Source: Microcaldota archaeon
Lineage (GTDB): Archaea > Micrarchaeota > Micrarchaeia > Anstonellales > Bilamarchaeaceae
Length of the DNA stretch: 34,446 bases
NCBI GenBank assembly: GCA_018813505.1
Contig: JAHJBM010000039.1
Location: 1-34,446 of the forward strand
Direction: 5' to 3'
This document shows, piece after piece, positions 1 to 8,477 of the stretch. Below the pieces are notes generated by a model, which saw only the letters and a program-made list of their open reading frames with translations, was not told the origin of the DNA and did no database searches. The first letter of the stretch is position 1, and each line of letters begins with the position of its first letter. Both the position numbers and the translations under genes were made by a program.

Positions 1-1
1 C

Positions 2-502
2 GGGTTCCTAAAAGAGACGCTTGTTGCGCCTGTTTCAAGAATGGAAATAATGCTTGGTCAGACAATTGGGGGTGCGACAACGTCATTTATCCAAGGACTC
101 ATGATTTTAGTTCTCTCATTATTCATCGGTCTAAATATCCCGAGTATTACTGGTTTCATGATTGCAGTAGTATTCATGCTACTCATTGGTCTGGCATTTA
201 CTGCATTTGGAATCGCAATGGCATCAAAAATGGACGATATGCACGGTTTTCAGATGATCATGAATTTTGTCATATTCCCAATATTTGGTTTTTCAGGAGC
301 ATTATTTCCGATAAGTAGTTTACCTGAATGGCTAAAACCAATTACACTATTAGATCCTCTGACCTACGGAGTCGAGGGCATAAGATATGGTCTGCTTGGA
401 ACTTCACAGATTGATCCATTACACAGTTTTGCTGCGCTTGCTGGATTTACTGTGTTGATGGTAATTGTTGGCACGTATTTTTTCAGGAAAATCAAGATAT
501 GA
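2..502 (+). CDS. ABC-2 type transporter permease, C-terminal part (5' end outside window)
   Basis: Membrane subunit of an ABC-2 (DrrB/NodJ-like) exporter, working with an ATPase that must lie to the left. The open frame runs to the window edge. The residues before the first internal ATG (LKETLVAPVSR, then MEIMLGQ) match the cytoplasmic KELLVSPVSR-like loop of this family, so the ATG at 41 is not the true start. What remains shows four to five hydrophobic helices, the FPISSLPEW loop before the last pair of helices that is typical of ABC-2 permeases, and a C-terminal helix ending FFRKIKI. The substrate cannot be told. It overlaps the convergent sfsA end by 11 bp, so the two transcripts meet tail to tail. 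Confidence 0.88.
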   Translation, partial: GFLKETLVAPVSRMEIMLGQTIGGATTSFIQGLMILVLSLFIGLNIPSITGFMIAVVFMLLIGLAFTAFGIAMASKMDDMHGFQMIMNFVIFPIFGFSGALFPISSLPEWLKPITLLDPLTYGVEGIRYGLLGTSQIDPLHSFAALAGFTVLMVIVGTYFFRKIKI

Positions 503-1256
503 AATCAAGATCCAGTCTGAAACATTTCAATAGTTTAACTCCTTTTTTATTTATTTTCATATTTATCTGCCATGTTTCTACTCCGAGTTTAGTTGCCTTC
601 CTCACTGCTTCCTGCACAACGATATTCTTTTCATCTAGTGGCGGAGGTTGGAATGGTGGTGCATCATATACATAACAAAGCGCAACCATTGCTCTCGAGT
701 TTTCAGAAACGGTTTTTGCAAGATCAGAATAATGTTTGATCAACCTATCAAACGAATTGAATTTTTTTGGTTTCGTTTCTTTACTACCGGATCCATGAGA
801 AGCTTTGGATTCAGGCAATGTTATAAGTGGCATCTTCAGCTCAAGGTAATCATTTCCGATCATAAAATCTATGCGCGAATTTCCAAATGTCACTTCTCGT
901 TTTATCTCTGAATTTGGTTTTAATATCTTTGGAAGTTGTCCATTCCGAAGAAAGAATTCCACATATCGGTTAACCTGATTTTGATTTATTCCAACCCATT
1001 CCATAGATTTTCCTTTTCCATGGTGATAAGAAATCGCCTCAACAGTATGGCCTGTCTTCCTTTCTGGATTTTCACTTTCTGATAATAAGCATGGCGTTCC
1101 GTCAAGTATAAGTCCGCCTATTCTTCCTGTTGATGGGCAATGGCAGAGTTCTTCTTTTCCATTAATTTTTGCGTTGATTATGAACCTGTTTTTTCTCGAT
1201 ATTATGGCACCCTCGTTAAGTTCATGTTTGAATCTATATCGTGACATTTCATTCAT
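492..1256 (-). CDS. sfsA: SfsA family DNA-binding/nuclease-like protein
   Basis: Homologue of SfsA (sugar fermentation stimulation protein A), an OB-fold plus PD-(D/E)XK-like fold protein. Visible family motifs in order are the CHCPSTGRIGGLI block near residues 38-50, SENPERKTGHT, MEWVGINQNQVNRYVE, and SRIDFMIGNDYLELK, which carries the Asp and E-x-K of the nuclease-like core. The C-terminal half keeps the RLIKHYSDLAK and MVALCYVY strands. At 254 aa it is slightly longer than usual SfsA (about 230). The start at 1256 sits about 28 bp from a TATA-like element (GTATAAATAT on this strand), suggesting a leaderless mRNA; the ATG at 1247 is an alternative. The exact cellular role of archaeal SfsA is not established. 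Confidence 0.92.
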   Translation of the reverse strand: MNEMSRYRFKHELNEGAIISRKNRFIINAKINGKEELCHCPSTGRIGGLILDGTPCLLSESENPERKTGHTVEAISYHHGKGKSMEWVGINQNQVNRYVEFFLRNGQLPKILKPNSEIKREVTFGNSRIDFMIGNDYLELKMPLITLPESKASHGSGSKETKPKKFNSFDRLIKHYSDLAKTVSENSRAMVALCYVYDAPPFQPPPLDEKNIVVQEAVRKATKLGVETWQINMKINKKGVKLLKCFRLDLDFIS

Positions 1257-1368
1257 CTATCAAATAGATCCTGACCAATATTTATACTGTGGTGGGGGAA
1301 TAGATAAAACAGAAAAACATTGACAGCGTTCAGATATATTTTAAACAACTTCATATTTTTGTATATGT

Positions 1369-2313
1369 GTGGACATTTTTGCAATCATACTAACGATTCT
1401 TGGTCTCGTATTCTTTGAAACCATCACTAGTCTTGATAATGCAATCATCAACAGCGAAGTCCTTTCTAAAATGTCTCAGAAGGCAAGGCGCTGGTTTCTT
1501 TTATGGGGTATGCTCATAGCCGTGTTTGCAATACGTGGTATACTCCCGCTTTTGATATTATATCTTGCAAATCCTGAACTCGGAATTGAAGGAGTTGCAA
1601 CTGCAATGTTCAGCGAGGATCCTGCAGTTGCAGAAGCAGTAGAGCAAAGCAGTCCAATATTACTTATTGCAGGTGGGGTTTTTCTTCTATTCCTGTTCTT
1701 CCACTGGTTATTTCTCGAACCAAAACATTTTGGTTTGCCCGGTGAAGAATTCTTCAAGAAACAAGGTGTTTGGTTTTTTGCAGTGGTTTCAGTTGCACTT
1801 GCATTAATCACCTGGTTTGCCATAAACAAAGATCCACTAATGGCATTCGGTGCAGTGGTTGGTTCAACAGCATTCTTCATAGTTCATGGTTTCAAGCAGA
1901 ATGCAGAGCTTAAGGAAATGGAACTTAAAGACGGTTCAACCAACCTGAGTGACATGAGTAAGCTGCTTTATCTTGAAGTAATAGATGCAACCTTCTCCAT
2001 AGATGGTGTTGTTGGTGCGTTTGCATTCACTATGGCAGTGCCATTAATCCTTATCGGTAATGGTATCGGAGCATTGGTAGTAAGAGAATTAACAATCAGA
2101 AATATCGAGAATGTAAAGAAATATGTGTTCCTTAAGAACGGGGCAATGTACTCAGTCTTGTTTTTAGGAGTAATAATGATACTTGATAGCTTTGGGTTTG
2201 ATATTCCATCCTGGGTCTCTCCGGTAATAACATTTGGTGCTGTTGCTTTCTTTTTCTGGAAATCCCATCGTCATCTAAAGAACGGGGGAATGACAAAAAA
2301 CCATAATAGATAA
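1369..2313 (+). CDS. TerC-like integral membrane protein, DUF475 family
   Basis: Polytopic membrane protein with eight or so hydrophobic segments. The motif TSLDNAIINSEVL in the first helix and EVIDATFSIDGVVGAFA in a later one are the paired acidic LDNA.../D...SxDG signatures of TerC/DUF475 proteins, thought to be involved in metal-ion export or homeostasis. ARRWFLLWGM and RGILPLLI also match the DUF475 branch. The length (314 aa) is normal. The start is a GTG, chosen because the first helix (MDIFAIILTILGLVFF) begins there and because a TATA-like stretch (ATATATTTTAAA) lies about 28 bp upstream, consistent with leaderless initiation. The transported ion cannot be read from the sequence. Confidence 0.88.
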   Translation: MDIFAIILTILGLVFFETITSLDNAIINSEVLSKMSQKARRWFLLWGMLIAVFAIRGILPLLILYLANPELGIEGVATAMFSEDPAVAEAVEQSSPILLIAGGVFLLFLFFHWLFLEPKHFGLPGEEFFKKQGVWFFAVVSVALALITWFAINKDPLMAFGAVVGSTAFFIVHGFKQNAELKEMELKDGSTNLSDMSKLLYLEVIDATFSIDGVVGAFAFTMAVPLILIGNGIGALVVRELTIRNIENVKKYVFLKNGAMYSVLFLGVIMILDSFGFDIPSWVSPVITFGAVAFFFWKSHRHLKNGGMTKNHNR

Positions 2314-2369
2314 CTTTAAGAATATTATCATGTAAATTCATATAGTAACACTAATTAAGAGTGAATCTT

Positions 2370-4010
2370 ATGAATGGTGATATTGACATAACTGATCTTG
2401 CAAAAAGGATTGCAAATACAGATCCAGTTGTATATGAAAATGCATTAAGAGAACTGTTAGCTCATTTACAGGAACACAGGCTAAGTATAGAACAACGAAG
2501 AGAACTCCATACTGCTTTGATGGTGATTTACAAAAGAGTGCAATATGAGGAAGAAACTCTTGAAGATGAAGCAAAGGGCATATACAGACATGTTACTTAT
2601 TTACTAGAAGCACACCTCGCAGACAAAAAAGAGGTGCGTACAGAGCACGACAACTCGGAAATAGAAATAGAAACAGTACTGACATCCCAGGTTCCTTTTG
2701 AAATCAAAAGAATGATTGCGTTAGGGGAACTAAATAGGTTATATCGTCAAATTCTGGATGAGGGCTGTGGACCTCAGAATAAGGATGTGTATGATAAATT
2801 AAACAGAATAAGTACTATACTAGCAAGTTTGGAGGCAAAGGAAGGATCAGATATTATACATATAGGGAAGGCATATTCGGATCTTTTTATTATAGCATTA
2901 AGTCCAGACATAAACGAAACTGACACTGCTATGGAAAGATTGTATCACAAAGCCGTAGAAATGCGGGAACGCAGATATAATCTGAATGCAAAAGAAGAAC
3001 AATTTTTATATTTACTAAAAACAACCTTGTCAGAAAAATTAGAATGTACTGACAAACTAGTTAGACTAAATGGTCTGCAGTTAACAAAAATAGCAAATGA
3101 TATTGTAGCAACACTAACAGATGGAATCGGAACCCTTGATGTTGATGGGATAAAAAAAAGGTTGGACAATACTCAAGTTATCGCAATGCTAACAAATACA
3201 ATCAATTCAATAGAAAAAGCAGCCAGGATATTGGGGCTTTTCCATGATGAAATAAGTCTTAAGGCACTTGATAGAACTGTTCAGATGATGGATGAAATAA
3301 TGGAAAAACTTGAGGATCATGATCATCTATGGGATGAACAGCTTCAAGGAATTATGGTCAAATATCACAATCCGATGTTAAAACTAAAAAAAGTAGTAAA
3401 GCAAGGACTTGTGGCAGCATTGCAAAAAGCAGAGAAAAGGCAAGAAAAAAAGCAAGAAGAGATTAAAATTGCCGTACTTATTTTAGGATCAGAACATGAA
3501 AGGATGATAGAGAAAAAGATGGCGGCCGCATACTATATATTGGAAAAGGCAGAACCGCACAACAAACCCACTATTGCAGGTGCAGCAAAAGAACTTGCAA
3601 CATACAAACGCCCAACAATTAGCGACGTGGTGGATGAAAGAGAAATAGGGATGACACTTGCGATGTTGGAATTCAGAATAGAATCAGCATTATTCCATGG
3701 TATATTGATGTCAACAAATGATGACAAGATCGAAATAATAAAACGCCTAACAAAAAATGAATGGAGCGGTTCTGAAAGAGTCCTTAAAATGCTCTTGAAA
3801 TATTCTGCTTTATTTGAGGTTTTGATATTTGAACAGAGACCATTCGGTGCAACCCATTTTGATGTTATGAACGCCCTAAAAAACGCACTTGAGGAAAAAA
3901 GAATTGCAATACCCTCTGATCATACTGCGACATTTTTTAGAAAAATAACAATTGCAAATGGGAGGGGGGCTGCACTAAGAACCCATCCACCAACCCTAAG
4001 GCAACAATAA
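2370..4010 (+). CDS. hypothetical all-helical soluble protein, 546 aa
   Basis: I do not recognise a family. The protein has no signal peptide or membrane segment and is almost entirely charged amphipathic helix (for example DKLVRLNGLQLTKIAND and KAEKRQEKKQEEIKIAV). The middle is a likely coiled coil around residues 340-375, rich in Lys/Glu/Gln, and the tail (GRGAALRTHPPTLRQQ) is basic and probably disordered. The ATG at 2370 is preferred over the in-frame GTG at 2361, because the GAGTGA overlapping that GTG is the ribosome binding site, a pattern repeated across this window. The next gene, a membrane-anchored coiled-coil protein, follows after 38 bp but has its own TATA element. A scaffold or cytoskeletal role is possible but unproven. 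Confidence 0.75.
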   Translation: MNGDIDITDLAKRIANTDPVVYENALRELLAHLQEHRLSIEQRRELHTALMVIYKRVQYEEETLEDEAKGIYRHVTYLLEAHLADKKEVRTEHDNSEIEIETVLTSQVPFEIKRMIALGELNRLYRQILDEGCGPQNKDVYDKLNRISTILASLEAKEGSDIIHIGKAYSDLFIIALSPDINETDTAMERLYHKAVEMRERRYNLNAKEEQFLYLLKTTLSEKLECTDKLVRLNGLQLTKIANDIVATLTDGIGTLDVDGIKKRLDNTQVIAMLTNTINSIEKAARILGLFHDEISLKALDRTVQMMDEIMEKLEDHDHLWDEQLQGIMVKYHNPMLKLKKVVKQGLVAALQKAEKRQEKKQEEIKIAVLILGSEHERMIEKKMAAAYYILEKAEPHNKPTIAGAAKELATYKRPTISDVVDEREIGMTLAMLEFRIESALFHGILMSTNDDKIEIIKRLTKNEWSGSERVLKMLLKYSALFEVLIFEQRPFGATHFDVMNALKNALEEKRIAIPSDHTATFFRKITIANGRGAALRTHPPTLRQQ

Positions 4011-4048
4011 GGAACAGATTTAAATTAATCAATGTTCTTAGAAATACG

Positions 4049-4687
4049 ATGCCAGATGATTTCAGTCTGAAAAAAATCTTACGCGGTTTATCTTTCGCGG
4101 TTGCAATATTTGGGATCTTCATACTTCTGATATTCTCCTTTATGATAAACGATGCAATGGAAAAAACAAAAACATCAATACTCGATAACCTTCAGCAACT
4201 GCACCAGACCCTTAGTAGTGCGGAATCCTCACTGGTGGCTGCGGAAGATGAATTGATCAATACAAATGCCACTATAACCGGATTGCAGGGGTCAATAGAA
4301 CCTCTTTCAGAAGGTCTTAGTACTGTGGCGAACGCGCTTGATGGTACAGCATCCGCCCTTTCTGCATTGGGTTTGCTCAGTGCTGACATTGCAGAACAAG
4401 CAGAGGGTATGCAAGATGGCGCACAATCGCTAAGGGAATCAGCTGATTCACTACTAACAACTGCTGATACGTTCGATGAACACAAAAAATCAATCCAAGA
4501 TTTAGGTGTTAGCATACACGAGATCAGGCTAAGTATATCATTGCAGAAACAGGTGATTGCAGATTCAAAAACTATGATAAGCGATGTCTTTGGCACGCTC
4601 CAACTTGCAAACCTAGTATATTTTCTGGTAATATTATCCATGTTTTTCATCCTACTGCTTAATTCTGCTGCCGGGTTGCTGGGGTAA
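4049..4687 (+). CDS. hypothetical membrane protein with long extracytoplasmic coiled coil
   Basis: Unrecognised 212 aa protein with clear architecture: a basic N-terminus (FSLKKILRG), a transmembrane helix at about 14-33, a 150-residue stretch rich in Ser, Ala, Leu, Glu and Gln with heptad periodicity (QQLHQTLSSAESSLVAAEDE and similar), and a second transmembrane helix at about 188-207. The coiled-coil part resembles chemoreceptor or methyl-accepting helices in composition, but no HAMP or signalling hairpin tip is visible. Both ends are membrane-anchored, so the coiled coil would form a loop on one face. A TTTAAATTA element about 26 bp before the ATG suggests its own leaderless promoter. Confidence 0.75.
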   Translation: MPDDFSLKKILRGLSFAVAIFGIFILLIFSFMINDAMEKTKTSILDNLQQLHQTLSSAESSLVAAEDELINTNATITGLQGSIEPLSEGLSTVANALDGTASALSALGLLSADIAEQAEGMQDGAQSLRESADSLLTTADTFDEHKKSIQDLGVSIHEIRLSISLQKQVIADSKTMISDVFGTLQLANLVYFLVILSMFFILLLNSAAGLLG

Positions 4688-4723
4688 ATATAAATTTGCC
4701 CTTGTATATTCTTTTGTGAGGGC

Positions 4724-5869
4724 ATGAAAAAACTCGATCCAGTAAAAATAGCAAAGGACCTTATTTCTCTAAAAAGCTATGAAGGTGCCAATGAGCCGTA
4801 CATATATATCAAAGGGCTTTTGGAATCCCATGGCGCAAAAGTTCAGGAAATTGAATCCAAAGGAGTAAAAAGCATCCACGCAACCATTGGCGAAGGAAAG
4901 GAAATGGCCGAGATCGGTTTCAATGGGCACTATGATACTGTTCATCCTGTTCTTGGGTGGGATACGGATCCACTCAAACCAGTAATAAAAGACGGAAATC
5001 TCTACGGGCTTGGTGCAAGTGATATGAAAGGTTCGCTTGCATCAATGCTGGTCGCATATCTTGAACTTGCAAGAGCCGGACCAAAAAAGAAGATAATCTT
5101 CCAAGCTGTTGGAGATGAAGAAGTCGGTGGCGAGAACGGAACAAAAGTAATGGTTGATCGTGGCATGGTTGCCAAACGCATGGTTGTGGGAGAGCCAAGT
5201 GGTAATAATGTCGGTTATGCTCACAAAGGATTGCTTAGGGCAGAAATCAAAACAATTGGAAGGGCTGCTCATGCATCAAGGACCTATGCTGGTGAGAGTG
5301 CTATTCTGAATATGAACACCCTAATCAACACCATTGCATATGATAATTTCCTTAAGATGAAGTGCACAAAAGAAAATGTGGAAGAAGCGATTACCTGCAA
5401 CATTGGAAAGATCAATGGAGGGAGGACGATAAATGTTGTACCTGATGATTGCAGTATGCTTCTTGACATTCGTGTGCCACATACCAATAGCCTTGATGAA
5501 GTCGAGCGCTATCTGAAGCAGATTACAGGGGAAAAAGGTACTGTTGACATAAGAAGAAAATCCGAAGGTATGTATACTAAACCCGACGATCCGTTTATCC
5601 TGACATGCCAGAAAATAGCAATAGATGTAATAAAAAAAGGTGTGAAACTTTCCTATGCGCTTGGTTCATGTGATGGTAGGTATTTTACATACAAAGGCAT
5701 TCCGACTGTCAAGATGGGTGCATGTGGTTTCAATGCCGAGGGTCATAGGATGTTTCACATAAAAAATGAATTTGTCGGTGTTGAAGACCTGCGCACATGG
5801 AGCGAAATATTCAGGAGAGTTGCGTGGCATTATGTGTTTGATCCGGAAAAGTCAGATGAAAACGCGTAA
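4724..5869 (+). CDS. M20 family metallopeptidase (ArgE/DapE-like)
   Basis: Zinc-dependent amidohydrolase or peptidase of the M20 family (acetylornithine deacetylase / succinyl-diaminopimelate desuccinylase / carboxypeptidase group). Metal and catalytic residues are all present: H69 and D71 in NGHYDTV, D100 in GLGASDMKGS, the catalytic Glu pair in VGDEEVGG (132-133), the GEPSG metal ligand near 157, and a late His in the MFHIKNEFV segment. The dimerisation (lid) domain occupies about 165-280, beginning HKGLLRAEIKTIGRAAH. The length (381 aa) is typical. GTGAGG before the ATG is the ribosome binding site. No other arg or dap gene is adjacent, so the substrate, amino-acid precursor or peptide, cannot be assigned. 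Confidence 0.9.
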   Translation: MKKLDPVKIAKDLISLKSYEGANEPYIYIKGLLESHGAKVQEIESKGVKSIHATIGEGKEMAEIGFNGHYDTVHPVLGWDTDPLKPVIKDGNLYGLGASDMKGSLASMLVAYLELARAGPKKKIIFQAVGDEEVGGENGTKVMVDRGMVAKRMVVGEPSGNNVGYAHKGLLRAEIKTIGRAAHASRTYAGESAILNMNTLINTIAYDNFLKMKCTKENVEEAITCNIGKINGGRTINVVPDDCSMLLDIRVPHTNSLDEVERYLKQITGEKGTVDIRRKSEGMYTKPDDPFILTCQKIAIDVIKKGVKLSYALGSCDGRYFTYKGIPTVKMGACGFNAEGHRMFHIKNEFVGVEDLRTWSEIFRRVAWHYVFDPEKSDENA

Positions 5870-5887
5870 AGGCATTGGTTGGTCATT

Positions 5888-6184
5888 ATGTATATGAAGG
5901 TACATACAAAACAGAATGAAGTGGTCGTTGCACTATGTGATAAGGAACTTATAGGCACGGTACTTGACGATGGAAGGGCCTATATGGATCTTGACACCTA
6001 CAGGAATTTTTATGTAGGAAAAATATCTACAGAAAGTGAGGTTCGTGAGGCATTGAAAAAGTTTACTTCTGCAAACTTTGTCGGGAAAAAAGCAGTTGGG
6101 ATAGCCATTTCGTTGGGTCTAGTAGAAAAAAATGACATTAAAAATATAAATAAAGTACCATATATTCAAGTTTATAATATCTAA
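5888..6184 (+). CDS. DUF424 domain protein
   Basis: Small archaeal protein of the DUF424 family. The pattern KQNEVVVALCDKELIGTVL at the N-terminus, a central FYVGK and an AVGIAISLGLVE strand near the end fit the family, whose function is unknown but which often sits near translation or RNA genes. The ATG at 5888 is chosen over the upstream in-frame TTG at 5879; the ATG at 5894 is also possible. It lies 18 bp after the M20 peptidase and 16 bp before the ACT protein, so the three are probably one transcript. Confidence 0.72.
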   Translation: MYMKVHTKQNEVVVALCDKELIGTVLDDGRAYMDLDTYRNFYVGKISTESEVREALKKFTSANFVGKKAVGIAISLGLVEKNDIKNINKVPYIQVYNI

Positions 6185-6200
6185 TGGGATGTGATACTAT

Positions 6201-6608
6201 ATGAAACAAATCACGATAGTTGCAGATGATAAGGTGGGGCTACTTGCTGATCTGTCATATATTCTGGCAAAGGCAAAGATAAATATCGAGACAATCAATG
6301 CCGATGCAGTTGCAGGGAAATCCATAATCACTCTTGGCCTGTCTGATACTGTAAGGGGCAAGGAAGTTCTTCAGAGCTCAGGTTACAAGGTAGAAGATAC
6401 AAATGCAGTTATAATCAAACTCGAAGACCGTCCTGGTGAGTTGAACAAGATCACAGCAACACTCTCAAAGGAAGGAGTTGCCATTTCAAATGTCAGAATG
6501 CTTTCAAAGGATGGGAAGACAACTGTTCTTTCAATGCTCGTTGACAAGCCAAAGAGAGCAATGAACCTGATGAAGGAACATCTTTTGTATCAAGAGGATG
6601 CACAATAA
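6201..6608 (+). CDS. tandem ACT domain protein, amino-acid binding regulator
   Basis: 135 aa made of two ACT domains back to back. The first starts QITIVADDKVGLLADLSYIL and the second IIKLEDRPGELNKITATLS; both have the typical beta-alpha-beta start with the conserved Gly in the D-x-x-G-x-L ligand turn. There is no catalytic domain, so it is likely an allosteric sensor of an amino acid acting on a partner enzyme or regulator. It ends the M20-DUF424-ACT run and its stop lies only 2 bp from the stop of the convergent trmB-like gene. The neighbouring peptidase makes an amino-acid-related role attractive, but this is inference. Confidence 0.88.
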   Translation: MKQITIVADDKVGLLADLSYILAKAKINIETINADAVAGKSIITLGLSDTVRGKEVLQSSGYKVEDTNAVIIKLEDRPGELNKITATLSKEGVAISNVRMLSKDGKTTVLSMLVDKPKRAMNLMKEHLLYQEDAQ

Positions 6609-6610
6609 AT

Positions 6611-7369
6611 TCATTTATTAGCTGTTTTCCACAGTAAGTTAAAGTAATTCCTAAATGAATTAGAAAGTTCTTTGTTTTCCAGTACGAACGCTGTGGGTGG
6701 GTCAGTCCAAAGTGCTATCAGTACTTTCTCAGCGTATACATTGATGACTGCCGGCGTCGAGAATTCCTTTGAAATATATTTTACCGTTGTCCGCGCTTCT
6801 TTTTCCCTGTCTTTTCCAAGAGTATCTCTAAATTCTTCATTCACCAGTACTAGTGTCCGTATTTTTGCCTTGGTTCTTTTTTGATGGAATTTTCTTATAA
6901 ATCTCCTAAATCTTTCTGCGACCGTTGGTAACGGACTGACAGCAAATATTAGATATTCTTTTTTTCCTGCATTTAATATAATGTCATCAAATGCAGTTTC
7001 CATCCCATTCCAACCTTCGAAAATCTTTGCTGATTCATGTTTCTCCTGTGGTTTCATTTTTCCGCTAAGAAAGGGTATCAATTGTTCGATTTTTTCTTCC
7101 TGTTTGGCAAGTTCCATTTTCTTTTTTTCAATATAATCTCTTAGTCTGGTCGGGGAACCTGCTTCGAATACTTTCCTATTATTCTTTATCACATGGCCCA
7201 CAAGCCCCTTTTCAATGAGCTGCTCCAGGCAGAAGTAGACTGTTGATTTTTGGAGACCTGTGTTCTTTATCAGCTTGCCTGTTGTGGTCGCCCCAGTTTC
7301 AAGCAATGCCAGATAGACATTGGTTTCTCCTTTGGTAAGGCCAATATTTTCAAGTGACTCGGTATCCAT
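6611..7369 (-). CDS. TrmB family transcriptional regulator
   Basis: 252 aa TrmB-type regulator. Residues 5-70 form a winged helix (LENIGLTKGETNVYLALLE, then KSTVYFCLEQLIEKGLV), followed by a coiled-coil linker (KKKMELAKQEEKIEQLIPF) and a C-terminal effector domain. The effector part (MKPQEKHESAKIFEGWNGM onward) matches the short TrmB branch without a sugar-binding domain. It is divergent from the ABC importer operon, a usual arrangement for regulator and target. A TTTAATAAG TATA element about 27 bp upstream of the ATG indicates a leaderless mRNA. The inverted repeat GTCCA-N5-TGGAC between the two promoters is a plausible operator for it. Confidence 0.9.
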   Translation of the reverse strand: MDTESLENIGLTKGETNVYLALLETGATTTGKLIKNTGLQKSTVYFCLEQLIEKGLVGHVIKNNRKVFEAGSPTRLRDYIEKKKMELAKQEEKIEQLIPFLSGKMKPQEKHESAKIFEGWNGMETAFDDIILNAGKKEYLIFAVSPLPTVAERFRRFIRKFHQKRTKAKIRTLVLVNEEFRDTLGKDREKEARTTVKYISKEFSTPAVINVYAEKVLIALWTDPPTAFVLENKELSNSFRNYFNLLWKTANK

Positions 7370-7404
7370 GACCTATGATCTCGTCACATACTTATTAAAT
7401 GGTT

Positions 7405-7419
7405 GTCCAATAACTGGAC
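7405..7419. promoter_or_regulatory. inverted repeat between divergent trmB-like gene and ABC operon
   Basis: GTCCA-N5-TGGAC is a perfect 5+5 inverted repeat placed between the TATA element of the regulator (about 7394, minus strand) and that of the importer operon (TTATATCT near 7428, plus strand). This is where a local regulator could act on both promoters. It does not match the classical TACT-type TrmB boxes exactly, so the assignment is inference from position and symmetry. Confidence 0.45.
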
Positions 7420-7469
7420 TACGTTTTGTTATATCTGTTCATTCCTTAATTTTATAAAGAGTGATTATT

Positions 7470-8471
7470 ATGGTATCATACAAATTTTTGCTATTTGGTG
7501 GATTATTGATCATGCTGATAACATTAGCATTAGCAGGTTGTATCGAATCAGATAATCATGTTGAAAAAAGCGAACTTGAAAGTATATCCGTCAGATTGCC
7601 AATCCCAACAGTAGAAGCCGGTCAGATCCCGTTTTATGTGGCACAGGAAAAAGGCTATTATAAAGATGAAGGATTGGATGTAACATTTAATCTGGGTTCA
7701 CCAGATACCAATCCCGTGAAAATGGTGGTCGTGGGTGCTGATGATTTCGGAGTCCTTGGCGGAATCGATACTCTTCTGGTTGCCCGGGCACAGGGAAAAG
7801 ATCTGAAAGCTATTTCAGTATTTCATAAAGATTCAAATTTTCCAGTGATATTGGCGCTCAAGGATAGTGGGATTGAAACGGTCGAAGATCTCGAAGACAA
7901 GAAAATTGGTTTCTTCTATGGACATATCTCAACAGATATTTTGAGAGCTTTTTTGCATCAAGAAACCATCAACTATTCTGAAGTGGATGTTGGTTTTGAT
8001 TACAGTCAGTTGATCTCCAGACAAATTGATGCTGAATGGGCATTTAGGCAAACTGCCGGCATCACGCTTCCATCTAAAGGAATTGAAGTAAACGTGATTC
8101 AACCTGCTGATTATGGAATAACCAGTCATGGTTATACACTTTTTACAAAAGCAGAATTTATCGAAAAAAATCCTGAAATTGTTGAAAAATTCCTAAGGGC
8201 CACGCTGAAAGGACTTCATTATAGCGTGCAAAATCCCGAAGAATCAGTTGATATTCTTCTGAAATACGATCCAAAGCTTGACAGGGAAATTGAAATGCAA
8301 CGATTACAGATTTACAATAGTGCAACCTCGATTTCTCCCTATGGTTATATGGACGATGGTATGTTTGAAGATACCTGTCAACGGCTTTTGGACGAGGAGG
8401 TCATAACAGAACAGATAAACTCTGCCGATGCATTCGATCCATATTTTGTAGACCATCTGAATATTAGGTGA
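7470..8471 (+). CDS. ABC importer substrate-binding lipoprotein, NMT1/THI5-like
   Basis: Periplasmic-type binding protein fold of the NMT1/SsuA group. The N-terminus has a hydrophobic signal ending LALAGC, a lipobox, so the mature protein is probably lipid-anchored outside the membrane. The domain begins SVRLPIPTVEAGQIPFYVAQ, with the family landmarks GYYKDEGLDV, ADDFGVLGG, and a DLEDKKIGFFYG ligand-loop region. Members bind HMP/thiamine precursors, riboflavin, sulfonates or nitrate-like ligands; the ligand here is unknown. The ATG at 7470 is preferred because the in-frame GTG at 7461 is part of the GAGTGA ribosome binding site. It is the first gene of a three-gene importer operon; the ATPase follows after 6 bp. 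Confidence 0.88.
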   Translation: MVSYKFLLFGGLLIMLITLALAGCIESDNHVEKSELESISVRLPIPTVEAGQIPFYVAQEKGYYKDEGLDVTFNLGSPDTNPVKMVVVGADDFGVLGGIDTLLVARAQGKDLKAISVFHKDSNFPVILALKDSGIETVEDLEDKKIGFFYGHISTDILRAFLHQETINYSEVDVGFDYSQLISRQIDAEWAFRQTAGITLPSKGIEVNVIQPADYGITSHGYTLFTKAEFIEKNPEIVEKFLRATLKGLHYSVQNPEESVDILLKYDPKLDREIEMQRLQIYNSATSISPYGYMDDGMFEDTCQRLLDEEVITEQINSADAFDPYFVDHLNIR

Positions 8472-8477
8472 GGGAAA

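Noticed and set aside
7437-7469. Thiamine (THI) riboswitch before the NMT1-type importer
   Set aside because: The short leader after the predicted start has none of the conserved TPP riboswitch core sequences and no room for one.
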